Below the pieces are notes generated by a model. That model was not told where the DNA came from. It did not search any database and saw only the letters and a program-made list of their open reading frames with translations. A stretch of DNA of 64,000 nt from positions 115,320 through 179,319 of the forward strand of contig NZ_JAGGPU010000013.1 in NCBI RefSeq assembly GCF_018613605.1. The letters run 5' to 3'. Position 1 is the first letter of the stretch. Every line of letters starts with the position of its first letter. The position numbers and the translations under genes are program-made. Shown piece after piece: positions 50,875-61,152 of the stretch. This stretch comes from Pedobacter sp. ISL-64. Lineage in GTDB: Bacteria > Bacteroidota > Bacteroidia > Sphingobacteriales > Sphingobacteriaceae.

Positions 50875-52254
50875 TTAATTTTGATAACCTGGATTTTGAG
50901 TTAAATTGGTATTGATCAGGATTTGCGCCTGTGGAATCGGGAATAAAACGGAAGTTGATTTCCAGGTTGGTTTTAATGCGCTAATTACAACATTTGCGCG
51001 ACCAGTTCTTTTTAAATCGAACCAGCGGTGGCCCCATTCTCCAAAAAATTCTACTTTTCTTTCTTGTTCAATGGCTGTTAACATCTGCGCCTGATCTAAA
51101 GCAGCACTAACACCACCTAAGCCAGCCCTGGCTCTAACCATATCGATATCTGTTTTTGCGCCAGAAAGGTTGTTTTGCTGTGCCCTGGCTTCAGCACGGA
51201 TCAGGTATTGTTCAGCAAACCTAAGCGCAACATTATATTCATTGCCAGTTCCAGTGCCTATTTTATATTTGCTTATACCATAGTAGGTTTTCCCGCCAAT
51301 TGTTTTGGTAACTGTCCAATTAGTTCGGCGTAAATCAGTTGTATTTTCAAAGCTTTGATACGTTACATCTGCAAGCGTATAAGTTGGAATTACCGAAGGC
51401 AAGGTTACATATGCAGCACCAGGCACAGAAAGACCCGAAATATTACCAATCTGCCAGATAATTTCATTACTGGTATTAACAAAAGCCGCCTCTGGAGCCG
51501 GAAGTGTATAAACCGCTGAACCTATAACCTGTGTAGCCTGTGCTTCTGCATTTACATAATCTTTTTGGTAGAGGTAAACACGAGCTAAAAGCGCTGTTGC
51601 TGCATATTTATTTACCCTGCCCCTAAATGTGCCCACATAAGCAGTAGGCAATAGGCTTTGTGCCTCTGTTAAATCGTTTACAATTTGGACATAAACATTA
51701 GCTGTTGATGTACGGGGCAAAACTGCATTTTCAAAAGCCGAGTAATCGTCTTTTAATGGTAACGGTACATCTCCATATAGATTTACGAGGTGGAAATACA
51801 CAAACGCCCGCATAAATTTAGCTTCACCCAAAAGCTGATTTTTTATAGAAGGGGTCAAAGTTGTGGAAGCGCTGAGACCACTAATAGCGTTATTAGCATT
51901 TTTAACCAATTGGTAAGTTGTTCCCCATATGGTATTAGCTGTGCCATTAGTATTGGTTATGGCATTATTCGCAAATTCCTGGATCAATACATTACTAGCA
52001 TTGTATTGCAGATCATCGCTAGAAACTCCAGAATAAAAAGTAAGCGACGTAATTAACCCATTGGTAGCCTGCGATGAAAATGAATACAAGCCCATCACAA
52101 CACTCTGTGCAGCGGCATCTGTTTTAAAGGCATCTTCGAACAAAACCTGAGTTGGCGGCGCGCCCAGTTCTACAAATTTTTTGCAGGAAGAAACAGTTGA
52201 GACTATTGTAAGGATCAATATTTTATAAAAGAAATTTCTATATATTTTTTTCAT
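50875..52254 (-). CDS. SusD/RagB-family outer-membrane nutrient-binding lipoprotein
   Basis: 459 residues. A lipoprotein signal ends in VSSC at about residue 23. The SusD-like N-terminal half contains FVELGAPPTQVLFEDAFKTD and AKFMRAFVYFHLVNLYGDVP; the C-terminal RagB part contains ALRFAEQYLIRAEARAQQNN and QERKVEFFGEWGHRWFDLKR. It binds the ligand at the cell surface and caps the SusC pore. No glycosidase gene is near, so the ligand may be non-glycan. It lies 11 bp after SusC. Confidence 0.95.
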   Translation of the reverse strand: MKKIYRNFFYKILILTIVSTVSSCKKFVELGAPPTQVLFEDAFKTDAAAQSVVMGLYSFSSQATNGLITSLTFYSGVSSDDLQYNASNVLIQEFANNAITNTNGTANTIWGTTYQLVKNANNAISGLSASTTLTPSIKNQLLGEAKFMRAFVYFHLVNLYGDVPLPLKDDYSAFENAVLPRTSTANVYVQIVNDLTEAQSLLPTAYVGTFRGRVNKYAATALLARVYLYQKDYVNAEAQATQVIGSAVYTLPAPEAAFVNTSNEIIWQIGNISGLSVPGAAYVTLPSVIPTYTLADVTYQSFENTTDLRRTNWTVTKTIGGKTYYGISKYKIGTGTGNEYNVALRFAEQYLIRAEARAQQNNLSGAKTDIDMVRARAGLGGVSAALDQAQMLTAIEQERKVEFFGEWGHRWFDLKRTGRANVVISALKPTWKSTSVLFPIPQAQILINTNLTQNPGYQN

Positions 52255-52265
52255 GATTTTATCAG

Positions 52266-55200
52266 TTAAAATGAACAGTTAACACCAAATACAATGGTTC
52301 TTAGTGGGGGTAATACCTGACTGATTGTACCGGTACCTAAACCCGGAGGCCCGCCCTGAATAGTTGTTTCTGTGTCTAAGATGTACTTATTCTTTGCCCA
52401 TGTATATAAATTCTGGCCTTGAATAAAGATGCTACAGTTAGACATTTTAATCTGCTTTAACCATTCGGTAGGCAAAGAGTACGATAGGTTTACAGATCTC
52501 AGTTTTAAATATGAAGCATCCCCATATACTGCATCAGATGATGTGAAATTGTTATAGGAAGCAGCGATTACTGATCCCGCTGTCGCCGACGCTCCCGGTA
52601 GGTTGGCATTTGTGTTTGTTGGTGTCCATCTTCCCAGCCAATAGTCGTTTTGGTTGCCAAGTGCGCCAGGTCTGTTGTTTACAATTTGAGTAACCCCAAA
52701 ACGGTGGTTAAATTGAAAAAATATGCCCAGTTCAAAATTTTTATAGGTGAAAGTATTGTTGAAACCTCCGAAAAATGGCGTTCCCAAATCTGCAATATAA
52801 CGATCGTTAGCGGTAATACTACCATCACCATCTTTGTCCTCATAAATCGCTGCTCCATTGGCGGGGTTAACGCCGAGAAAATGATACAAACGGATGACAT
52901 TGATTGGTTGCCCTACAATATAAGTTGAGGAATAAAATGATTTATCCAGACCTGGAAATTCAGTAACTTTATTACTGGTAAAAGTAAAGTTAGCAGAGGT
53001 TTTCCACGAAAAATCTTTTGTCAGCACATTGCTGGTATTCAGTTCAAGTTCCAGACCTTTGTTTTGAATTGTTGCTGGTAAATTCAACGTATAACTGTTG
53101 TATCCACTTTGACTGGCCAGAGCATTAGAAGTGATTTGATCTGCTGACCTGTTTCTGTAATAATTGGCAGTAAAAGAAATCCTGTCCTTTAAAAAACCTA
53201 GATCTATAGCAAACTCCATTTTCTTGGTGGTTTCCCACTGGATAAATTCATTTGGGAGATTACCTACATTTGTTGCTGCATTGCCAAGATAAGCAGTTGA
53301 TGAAGAATATAAGGGCAGATAAAGGTAGTTAGAAATCTGATCGTTACCTGTAGTACCATAACTTCCCCGCAATTTACCAAAGCTTAAGAATGATAAATTA
53401 TCTTTTATAAAATCTTCTTGAGAGAAAACCCAGCCTGCACCAATGGCACCAAAATTTCCAAAACGGTTTTTAGGGCCAAACCGTGATGAACCATCCCTTC
53501 TAAAAGTCGCATTAAAAAGGTATTTTTCACGCCAGTTGTAATTTAGCTTCGCAAAAACGGCATTATATTTATACTTTACAATATTGTTGTACCTTACCGT
53601 AGTGGTACCGGCAGCACCCAATGTGCCCAATAACGATTCGTTACTGTAATTTGTGCCGGAAAGATAAAGACCATTGGATGTGTTTTGCTGAAAACTTGTT
53701 CCAATAAGCGCAGTTAATACTCCTCCACCAATATTTTTAACATAATCAAGCGTTGGCTCGATAATCCAGTTTTGGGCATTCAGATTAGTGAAATCAGCAG
53801 AACTTGTTGGGTTGTTTGCCGGGTTTTGAGCTGATGCCGGATTTGTAGCCGTCTGATCCAACCTGGTATTCGTATAACCAAAATTTGCTTTGGCCGTTAA
53901 ACCTTGTAAAATGGTATACTTCAAATTGGCATTAGCAATTAAGTTATTAGTTACTCCGCTGTATCGCTTTAGTAAAGTTGCCAAGGGGTTAGTGTAATTT
54001 GTAGACCAAAATAATTTACCTGTAGCATCGTAAAGAGGAAGGTTTGGTGGCAAATTATAAACTGATGAAACATCTTCGGTTGGTATATTGGTATTGTCAT
54101 TAGTATAGCTAACAGAAAACGAAGCGGTAAATTTCTTATTTAGCGAGTTATGGTCTAAATTCAATCTCGAAGAGAATCTTTTGTCATTGTTATCGCCTAA
54201 AAACACGGTACTTTCTCTGCGGTATGCAGAATTGAAGAAAAAGCGCGTCTGCTCATTACCACCAGACATTGAAGCCTGAATTTCATTTATGTGGCCCCTG
54301 TTCCCAATAAACATTTTCTGGAAATCGGTTGAGCTGTTTCTGTCCCATACCGTCAAATCTGGGGCATTGTTACTGTTCGGCGTTACACCATCATTTTTAA
54401 ATGCTTCTGTCCGCAGGGCCAGGTATTGTTCAAGATCTAACACAGGGATAAAACGGTTCACCTCTGTAAGGCCAGTGTTAAGGTTGAATCCAATTTTTAC
54501 TTTTCCCGATTTTCCTTTTTTAGTGGTAATTAAAACCACCCCGTTCGCTGCTCTGGAACCATAAATCGAAGTCGCATCGGCATCCTTCAAAATATCAATA
54601 CGTTCAATATCAGAAGGATTGATCATACTAAAAGGGCTTAAACCTCCACTAGCACCCGAAGTTCCAAAAGCATTTAAGTTATCTGTTGCAGGAGAGCCCC
54701 CATTAAAATTGGTAAACGGAACACCGTCTATTACGTATAATGGAATTCCTCCTTGGGAAAGCGAATTTTGACCTCTGATCTGCACCTGAACGGCTCCTCC
54801 CGGAACACCATTGTTCTGGGCAATCAATACGCCCGACATTCTGCCCGATAGTGCCGCTAATGGATTCCCAACAGGTTGTTTTTCAATCTCTTTTGCAGTA
54901 ATGGATGCAACAGATCCGGTACTCGTTTTTCTGGTTGTAGTGCCATAACCAATAATCTGTACTTCATTCAGGCTGCCTACCGAAGGTTTCATTACAATCT
55001 TGTACGAATTTTCTGAGCCAATAACCTGTTCTGCATTCTGATAACCAATGCAAGTAAAAAGCAACACTTTCGTTCCCTCATCCGGAAGGTTAATTCCAAA
55101 CTGGCCGTTTCTATCAGTCGCTGTACTCACCTTATTACTTTGTTTCAACATTATTGAAACCCCTGGGATGGGAACTCCATCTTCATCTACCACAATACCA

Positions 55201-55649
55201 GAAATTCTGATGTCAACAGGCACCGCTTTAACTTCTGGTTTTATCGAAGAAATTAAAATTCTGTTATTTAACTGCGTTATTTTAAAACGTTTGGAGTTAA
55301 ACAGCACATCAAGCAGTTCCTGAACCGTACGTTTTTGCACCGGGATATTTATTTCCTTTAGTTCTTTAAGATCGGTATTTCTATAAATAAAAATAAAAGG
55401 TGTTTGCTTTTGAATTTTTTCAATAGCAGAGAATACACTCTCATGATTTAATCCAAGCACTACTTCTATATTGGAGATCGATTGACCTTTGGTATCAGAA
55501 GCAAAGATTAATGAAGAGGTGGCAAAGGTTATTATAGCTAATACAAAGCTTAAACGCATAATCTGACGAATTAGATATCGTGATTTTTTGGAAGCGAAAA
55601 ATTTCTTACAGGGATTCCCGCCCTCTGCTGATTGTGCAGAAAATTTCAT
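52266..55649 (-). CDS. SusC/RagA-family TonB-linked outer-membrane transporter with STN domain
   Basis: 1127 residues. A signal segment and an STN domain (about 55-130, QTPFIFIYRNTDLKELKEIN) precede a carboxypeptidase-regulatory-like domain (about 145-220), the plug (VIGYGTTTRKTSTGSVASIT, IRGQNSLSQGGIPLYVIDGV) and the barrel, which ends in VFGVNCSF. The STN domain fits regulation by the FecR/sigma pair encoded upstream. It forms the import pore paired with SusD. Confidence 0.95.
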   Translation of the reverse strand: MKFSAQSAEGGNPCKKFFASKKSRYLIRQIMRLSFVLAIITFATSSLIFASDTKGQSISNIEVVLGLNHESVFSAIEKIQKQTPFIFIYRNTDLKELKEINIPVQKRTVQELLDVLFNSKRFKITQLNNRILISSIKPEVKAVPVDIRISGIVVDEDGVPIPGVSIMLKQSNKVSTATDRNGQFGINLPDEGTKVLLFTCIGYQNAEQVIGSENSYKIVMKPSVGSLNEVQIIGYGTTTRKTSTGSVASITAKEIEKQPVGNPLAALSGRMSGVLIAQNNGVPGGAVQVQIRGQNSLSQGGIPLYVIDGVPFTNFNGGSPATDNLNAFGTSGASGGLSPFSMINPSDIERIDILKDADATSIYGSRAANGVVLITTKKGKSGKVKIGFNLNTGLTEVNRFIPVLDLEQYLALRTEAFKNDGVTPNSNNAPDLTVWDRNSSTDFQKMFIGNRGHINEIQASMSGGNEQTRFFFNSAYRRESTVFLGDNNDKRFSSRLNLDHNSLNKKFTASFSVSYTNDNTNIPTEDVSSVYNLPPNLPLYDATGKLFWSTNYTNPLATLLKRYSGVTNNLIANANLKYTILQGLTAKANFGYTNTRLDQTATNPASAQNPANNPTSSADFTNLNAQNWIIEPTLDYVKNIGGGVLTALIGTSFQQNTSNGLYLSGTNYSNESLLGTLGAAGTTTVRYNNIVKYKYNAVFAKLNYNWREKYLFNATFRRDGSSRFGPKNRFGNFGAIGAGWVFSQEDFIKDNLSFLSFGKLRGSYGTTGNDQISNYLYLPLYSSSTAYLGNAATNVGNLPNEFIQWETTKKMEFAIDLGFLKDRISFTANYYRNRSADQITSNALASQSGYNSYTLNLPATIQNKGLELELNTSNVLTKDFSWKTSANFTFTSNKVTEFPGLDKSFYSSTYIVGQPINVIRLYHFLGVNPANGAAIYEDKDGDGSITANDRYIADLGTPFFGGFNNTFTYKNFELGIFFQFNHRFGVTQIVNNRPGALGNQNDYWLGRWTPTNTNANLPGASATAGSVIAASYNNFTSSDAVYGDASYLKLRSVNLSYSLPTEWLKQIKMSNCSIFIQGQNLYTWAKNKYILDTETTIQGGPPGLGTGTISQVLPPLRTIVFGVNCSF

Positions 55650-55830
55650 AATTTTAAATGTTTTAAATGATGCCTAAATTGTTTAATACATGCTGTTCCA
55701 ATTCCAGCTGGAACAGTGCAAATTTTATCTCTCTGTCTTGCAAGGACAGGGAGATTTTTTCATCAAATGTGGAAATAGTAGAGTTCTTTCATGTAGTTCG
55801 GTTTGTTTGGTTTTAGTTGATATTTATTAT

Positions 55831-56823
55831 TTAATTATTACAATCCTTGCCCGAAATAAAAATCTCATTGGCCTTGGTTACGTATGCTGCATTATTAAAA
55901 GAAGTAATAACCTGCAAAATTTCATCGAGGCTTTCACCCTTCTGAAAAGTAGTGGTAAAACGGCAATTTTTGCCCCGGTCATCTACAAATGTAATTTTGG
56001 TTCCAAATCGTTTGGCTAGTAGATCAATGGCATCTTTCATCGTAATGTCCTCAAAGAAAATATCTTTTGCCTGCCAGTCGACAACTTCCTGCGATATCAC
56101 TTTGGTCAGGCTTGGCATTTTTCTTTTTTCATCAAAGGTTAGCTGTTGATTAGGTGTAAGTACCCCTAAAAGCTTTTGATGATCCTGCACACTTACTTTT
56201 CCACGCGTTACCGTTACCACAACCTTCTGTCCGTCAATAGCTTTAATATTGAAAGCGGTGCCCAAAACAGTTGTTTTAACTTTTCCAGCATAAACGATAA
56301 AGGGCTTGGCCGAATCATGAACAATATCAAAATATCCTTCTCCTTTAAGTGTAACTTCTCTGGTATCGCCATCAAAGTGTTGGGGATACAGCAAAACCGC
56401 ACCATTATTTAATATCACTGTACTCCCATCCGGTAATACTATTTTTTTATGCTCTATGTCTGCTACTACATTAACAACTGCTATATTGGCTTTAGCTGTT
56501 ATTTTCTGTGTTGCAGGCTTTAAAAAATAGAAAGTAGAAAAACCTGCAATTAATAATATAGCGGCCCAACCTATCCAGCCAAAATTTAATTTAAACGACT
56601 TCTTTTCTTCCCCGCCCACAATTTCATTAAAAATTTTACTGGCCTTACTTTCTGTTATAGTTTCGTCTGATTGAAATAAATCCCAATCATTTTCCATTAA
56701 GCGTTTTTCAAATTCAACATTGCTTGAGGCGTTAAGATGATTAAATAAAACGCTCTTTTCTTCTTCGGAGATCGTATTTTGAGCATACTTCTCCAGAAGT
56801 TCACTTATTTCTTCATTTTTCAT
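55831..56823 (-). CDS. FecR-family anti-sigma factor
   Basis: 330 residues. The N-terminal anti-sigma part is about 1-75, with one membrane helix (WIGWAAILLIAGFSTFYFL) near 80-100. The FecR domain includes VLPDGSTVILNNGAVLLYPQ, GEGYFDIVHDSAKPF and VLGTAFNIKA, and a DUF4974 part (FFEDITMKDAIDLLAKRFG) ends the protein. It should hold the sigma factor encoded at 56988 and respond to the STN domain of the SusC protein. Confidence 0.95.
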   Translation of the reverse strand: MKNEEISELLEKYAQNTISEEEKSVLFNHLNASSNVEFEKRLMENDWDLFQSDETITESKASKIFNEIVGGEEKKSFKLNFGWIGWAAILLIAGFSTFYFLKPATQKITAKANIAVVNVVADIEHKKIVLPDGSTVILNNGAVLLYPQHFDGDTREVTLKGEGYFDIVHDSAKPFIVYAGKVKTTVLGTAFNIKAIDGQKVVVTVTRGKVSVQDHQKLLGVLTPNQQLTFDEKRKMPSLTKVISQEVVDWQAKDIFFEDITMKDAIDLLAKRFGTKITFVDDRGKNCRFTTTFQKGESLDEILQVITSFNNAAYVTKANEIFISGKDCNN

Positions 56824-56987
56824 ACAAATGGGCGATATAGAAAAGATATTATTTTGTTCGTTTTAATAGTTGACGTTTGTGAAACACAAAAAGAGGTAGT
56901 CAAAAAAAAGTTTTTTAAAAAAAAAACAATCTAATACTAAGAAAACAACTTAAATCTTAGCAAAATCCAATAGAATTGATGGAGCGC

Positions 56988-57584
56988 TTATTTTAATAGT
57001 CCCAGAAAAACGAAAGAGATGAGTGGTACAGCATTATTTTCACCAACCATGGTGCGCAATGTTTTTAGGGCTTCTCTTAAATGAACCTTAACAGTAGCGG
57101 GTGCAATATGAAGTATTTCTGCAACTTCTTTTTGTTTCATCCCTTCAATATGGCACATGCGGTAAACCAATCCTTGTTGCTTAGGGAGTTTGGCCAGTAA
57201 TTGATCAACGTAGCTTTGCGCATCTTTCCGCATAATGGCATCTTCAGTCCCTGTGTCCTGCTCGCTCCACACAACTTTCTGTAAGTCTGATGTTTTGTTT
57301 TCAGCGGCAATAGCCCTAAGCAAGTCTAAAGTAAGGTTAACGGCAATTCTTCGAATGTAGCCACCAAAGTTTTCAATGGCATTCAGATTTTCCCTTTTTA
57401 ACCAAATTTTAAGGAAGGTTTCCTGAACGATCTCTTCAGCTCTTTCTTTAGATTTAAGGTAGCGGTTGGCGTAAGAAAAAACCTTATTTTTATAAGCATC
57501 AAAGATCAAGCGAAAGGCCTGTTGATCGCCAACAGCTATTTTGAGCATTAAATCTCGTTCCCCTCCCAATTCCTTATTTTGCAT
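56988..57584 (-). CDS. ECF RNA polymerase sigma factor (Bacteroidota expansion family)
   Basis: 198 residues. Region 2 holds FRLIFDAYKNKVFSYANRYL and EEIVQETFLKIWLKRENL; region 4 holds LPKQQGLVYRMCHIEGMKQK and EVAEILHIAPATVKVHLREA. It begins the sigma-FecR-SusC-SusD-TlpA locus. Together with FecR it forms the usual ligand-sensing switch for SusC/SusD expression. Confidence 0.95.
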   Translation of the reverse strand: MQNKELGGERDLMLKIAVGDQQAFRLIFDAYKNKVFSYANRYLKSKERAEEIVQETFLKIWLKRENLNAIENFGGYIRRIAVNLTLDLLRAIAAENKTSDLQKVVWSEQDTGTEDAIMRKDAQSYVDQLLAKLPKQQGLVYRMCHIEGMKQKEVAEILHIAPATVKVHLREALKTLRTMVGENNAVPLISFVFLGLLK

Positions 57585-58101
57585 ATACTAATATAATATT
57601 TTCAAAGCAGGTTTTCTTGGTTAACGAAGTGTTTTTGCAGTGCAAAAAGATCTCATTCATTAAATAACATTGAATTTAAAAACAACTCATAGGAAACTAA
57701 AAAATTAATCCCTACCCTACAATGATTGCAATTTATATTTCCTGTCCGAATCTATATTTTTTGGTAAGACTACAAAAAAATCTGGTTATTCCCGCTAATT
57801 AGGATACAATTTAATAATAAGCTTCTTAAAATCACTCTTCAGCCTTAAACAATACCGTTTTATTTACCTAATTGCTCAAATGCAGCAATTTTTAATTAAA
57901 TCAGGCAATATGGAAACTACTAATATCCAATTGGGGTGCAATTATAACGGCTCTCCATCATCATTCATAATTTAGTCCATCCAGGATCTATCCAAAAATA
58001 TGTACACATAAACACCTAATATCCAAGCCAATAAAACACACCTACTATGTAGATGATTATGCAAATTGTTAAAATGGTTATATTGCGGTACTAAAATCAT
58101 A
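57585..58101. other. Gene-free stretch between divergent genes
   Basis: 517 bp, AT-rich, with no convincing small ORF, RNA or repeat on either strand. It should contain the promoters for the sigma gene (-) and the glycosyltransferase operon (+). Confidence 0.5.
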
Positions 58102-59286
58102 ATGAATAACCCGAAAAACGCTAATCTTAACAAACTTTCGTCATTCCTATTAAAAAAGGAATGCGTAATTGTTATTTATCTCATACTAGCTATAGTTGCT
58201 GGATTTAAACAGTATCACCATCACACTTATAACAACTATCTGATCTTTAAGTATGTTTACTGGCATACCACAGATCTTCAAAACTTATATAATAATTACC
58301 CTGAATATCTCGATAGTAACCACTACGGACCTTTATTTTCAGTCTTTATTGCGCCTTTTGCACTATTACCCGATGGTTTAGGCGCAGTGCTTTGGAATGT
58401 GGCTAATGTATTAATTTTGCTTTGGGGAATTTATAGTCTTCCTATATCGATAAACAAACGGACTATTATTGCCTGGATCTGTGCGCACGAAGCCTTAACT
58501 GCACTCTTTAGTTTTCAGTTTAATATTGCCCTAACGGGAATTATTTTACTCAGTTTTTCTTATCTTATTAAAAAGAAAGAAATACAGTCTGCTTTTTTTA
58601 TCGCCTTTGGTACTTTGGTTAAATTATATGGAATTGTTGGATTAGCATTTTTCTTTTTCAGCAAGAACAAATTAAAATTCATTGTAGGTTGTTTTATTGC
58701 TTTTGCTGTACTATTTGCCCTGCCGATGGCCATTTCGTCTCCCGCATTTGTAGTTCAATCATATAGCGATTGGTATTATTCCCTTGCCCATAAAAATGAT
58801 TTAAATGCATCGTTAACTTCCTTTCAGGATATTTCTTTGATGGGTATTGTAAGGCGGGCAACAGGTAACATAAACATTCCCAATGCCCCGTTTTTATTGG
58901 TTGGTATTATATTATTTGGTTTACCTTATTTACGGATTAAGCAATATAAACACCTCGGCTTTAGGTTAATGTTACTCGCATCCACACTTATTTTTACGGT
59001 TATATTTAGCAGCGGTTCTGAATCACCAACTTATATTATAGCTTTTGCTGGCGTTGCCATTTGGTTTATGGTGCAGCAAAACCCCAAAAAAGGATGGATA
59101 ATGGCCTTATTTATTTTTGCATTTATATTAACCAGCCTATCGCCAACCGATATTTTCCCAAGGCCGGTTAAAGAATTTATTCGTCTATATTCGCTTAAAG
59201 CCCTACCTTGCGTTATCATTTGGTTAACCATAGTCTATCAAATGATGAAAGAAGATTTTGAGTCTTATCTGATTGCCGATAAATGA
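58102..59286 (+). CDS. GT87-type membrane glycosyltransferase (DUF2029)
   Basis: 394 residues from the ATG at 58102; an in-frame TTG 36 bp earlier is less likely. About ten membrane helices are seen. An N-terminal periplasmic loop with YPEYLDSNHYGPLFSVFIAP and a conserved LVKLYGIVGLAFFF fit the GT87 (mannosyltransferase-like) family, which uses polyprenyl-phosphate sugars on the outer face of the inner membrane. The next gene overlaps by 4 bp. Confidence 0.8.
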   Translation: MNNPKNANLNKLSSFLLKKECVIVIYLILAIVAGFKQYHHHTYNNYLIFKYVYWHTTDLQNLYNNYPEYLDSNHYGPLFSVFIAPFALLPDGLGAVLWNVANVLILLWGIYSLPISINKRTIIAWICAHEALTALFSFQFNIALTGIILLSFSYLIKKKEIQSAFFIAFGTLVKLYGIVGLAFFFFSKNKLKFIVGCFIAFAVLFALPMAISSPAFVVQSYSDWYYSLAHKNDLNASLTSFQDISLMGIVRRATGNINIPNAPFLLVGIILFGLPYLRIKQYKHLGFRLMLLASTLIFTVIFSSGSESPTYIIAFAGVAIWFMVQQNPKKGWIMALFIFAFILTSLSPTDIFPRPVKEFIRLYSLKALPCVIIWLTIVYQMMKEDFESYLIADK

Positions 59287-60215
59287 ATAAACTAGTTTCC
59301 ATAGTAATTCCTGCTTACAACGAAGCCGATAATATTTTTGTAATAGCCGAAAGTATTAAAAAAGTTTTTTCGACCATCAATTACGATTATGAAATTATCC
59401 TGGTTGATGATGGAAGTGCCGATCATACCCTCGAAAAAATAAAGAGTTATGCCTCAACAGCAGGTAATATATTTTTCCTCGAATTTTCTAAAAACTTTGG
59501 TCACCAACTGGCAGTTAAAGCAGGTATGGACCATGCTTTTGGCGATTGTGTAATTTCTATGGATTGCGATATGCAACATCCTCCAGAACTGATTCCGGAA
59601 ATGCTACAGAAATGGCAGGAAGGTTTTGAGGTGGTGTACACCATACGGGAAGAAGATAAAAGTTTATCAAAAGGCAAAAGAAGTTCCTCAAACCTATTTT
59701 ATAAAACCTTAAACTGGCTATCAGATATTGATCTGGAACCAGGAGCAGCAGATTTTCGTTTGCTCGATCAAAAAGTTGTTAGTGTTTTCAGGAATTTTCA
59801 TGAAAACGAGCCCTTTCTACGTGGTTTGGTAAAGTGGCTTGGTTTTAAGCAGTTTGCCATCCGTTACAATCCTGCAGCACGTTTTTCGGGAAATAGCAAG
59901 TATACCTTTAAAAAAATGTTAAGACTGGCCTTGCACGGCGTTACCTCTTTCAGCATAAAACCCTTATACTCTGCAGTATACCTGGGCTTCATTCTTTCTT
60001 TTGCCTCTGTACTGTATATACCCTATATTATTTACGCTTTTGTAAACCATGTAGAAGTTTCTGGCTGGGCTTCAGTAATTATGACGATTGTCTTTTTTGG
60101 GGGGCTACAGCTTATTATTTTAGGCATCATCGGTATTTACGTAGGTAAAATGTTTATGCAGTCTAAAAACCGTCCCAATTATATTATCCGTTCAACCAAT
60201 ATTCAGCAAAAATAA
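59283..60215 (+). CDS. GT2-family polyprenyl-phosphate sugar transferase (DPM1/GtrB-like)
   Basis: 310 residues. The N-terminal GT-A domain has VSIVIPAYNEADNI, IILVDDGSADHT and SMDCDMQHPPELI, the DxD-type site. Two C-terminal membrane helices follow (PLYSAVYLGFILSFASVLYI; FFGGLQLIILGIIGIYVG). It likely makes a polyprenyl-phosphate sugar. Stop-start overlap with the GT87 gene suggests the two enzymes form a donor-and-transfer pair. Confidence 0.93.
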   Translation: MNKLVSIVIPAYNEADNIFVIAESIKKVFSTINYDYEIILVDDGSADHTLEKIKSYASTAGNIFFLEFSKNFGHQLAVKAGMDHAFGDCVISMDCDMQHPPELIPEMLQKWQEGFEVVYTIREEDKSLSKGKRSSSNLFYKTLNWLSDIDLEPGAADFRLLDQKVVSVFRNFHENEPFLRGLVKWLGFKQFAIRYNPAARFSGNSKYTFKKMLRLALHGVTSFSIKPLYSAVYLGFILSFASVLYIPYIIYAFVNHVEVSGWASVIMTIVFFGGLQLIILGIIGIYVGKMFMQSKNRPNYIIRSTNIQQK

Positions 60216-60216
60216 G

Positions 60217-60993
60217 ATGGTACTGTTAAGTTTTGATATCGAAGAGTTTGATATGCCTTTTGAATACGGAAAAGATATTTCTTTCGAAGAGCAAATTGCC
60301 ATTTCGAGGGCTGGCACCATAACCATTTTGGATATTTTGGATAAATATGAGGTAAAAGCTACTTTTTTTTGTACGGTTACTTTTGCTGAAAATATTCCGG
60401 ATCTGATTAAAAGGATTACAGAAACGGGCCACGAACTTGCCTCGCATGGTTATTATCATTCTGATTTTAAACCCGAACATCTTCTCCAATCCAAGCTAAA
60501 ATTAGAAGAACTCTCTGGCAAAGAAATTACAGGTTACCGTATGGCGAGAATGATGCCTGTTGACGAAAAGGAAATTGAAAAAGCTGGATATACTTATAAT
60601 ACGTCCATTAATCCAACCTATTTACCAGGGCGCTACAATAATTTTAATGTCTCTAGAACACATTTCATCAAAAATAATGTATTGCAGATTCCAGCTTCGG
60701 TAAGCCCGTTAATTAGGTTTCCGCTGTTTTGGCTGTCTTTCCACAATCTGCCTTTAGGCATTTACAAAACATTGGCCAGCTGGACTTATAAAAAAGATAA
60801 ATACCTGAATATCTATTTCCACCCCTGGGAATTTACCGATCTCAATAATTTTGAACGTTTTGGTTTCCCTGGTTACGTTAGGAAAAACACAGGTACAAAA
60901 ATGATCCAAAGGATGGAAGAATTGATTTTATGGATGAAAGCGAAAAAATATCCTTTCGGCACCTTCCAGGAGTTTATTAAAAACCTTGCTTAA
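60217..60993 (+). CDS. NodB-type polysaccharide deacetylase
   Basis: 258 residues, no signal peptide. The catalytic Asp and adjacent acidic residues are in LSFDIEEFD; the metal motif is SHGYYHSDF (HxxxH); GYRMAR carries the conserved Arg; and YFHPWEF carries the catalytic His. These are the five-motif features of the CE4 family. It probably de-acetylates a lipid-linked sugar or polymer in the cytoplasm or at the membrane. It starts 1 bp after the GT2 gene, completing a three-gene unit. Confidence 0.9.
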   Translation: MVLLSFDIEEFDMPFEYGKDISFEEQIAISRAGTITILDILDKYEVKATFFCTVTFAENIPDLIKRITETGHELASHGYYHSDFKPEHLLQSKLKLEELSGKEITGYRMARMMPVDEKEIEKAGYTYNTSINPTYLPGRYNNFNVSRTHFIKNNVLQIPASVSPLIRFPLFWLSFHNLPLGIYKTLASWTYKKDKYLNIYFHPWEFTDLNNFERFGFPGYVRKNTGTKMIQRMEELILWMKAKKYPFGTFQEFIKNLA

Positions 60994-61040
60994 CAGCTTT
61001 CATTTTTTTCCTTTAGCCTTCAGAGGGTTTACAGACGTTA

Positions 61041-61103
61041 TTAGCCCCGGGCGGAGCGGCATCCCCGAAAACGCAGTGAAGGGATACAGCGGAGAACGGG
61101 AAC
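61041..61103. repeat. REP-like palindrome, AGCCC/AGCGGcATCC type
   Basis: Left arm ttagccccgggcggagcggc and right block gggatacagcggagaacggg are related as an imperfect palindrome with a short loop. It lies between convergent genes (deacetylase + and subtilase -). Similar elements occur at 63228-63333 and 39259-39320. Confidence 0.6.
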
Positions 61104-61152
61104 AAACTTTTATAGCTGTAAGAACCTTGCGCTGCTAAAGAAACTTATTAAA

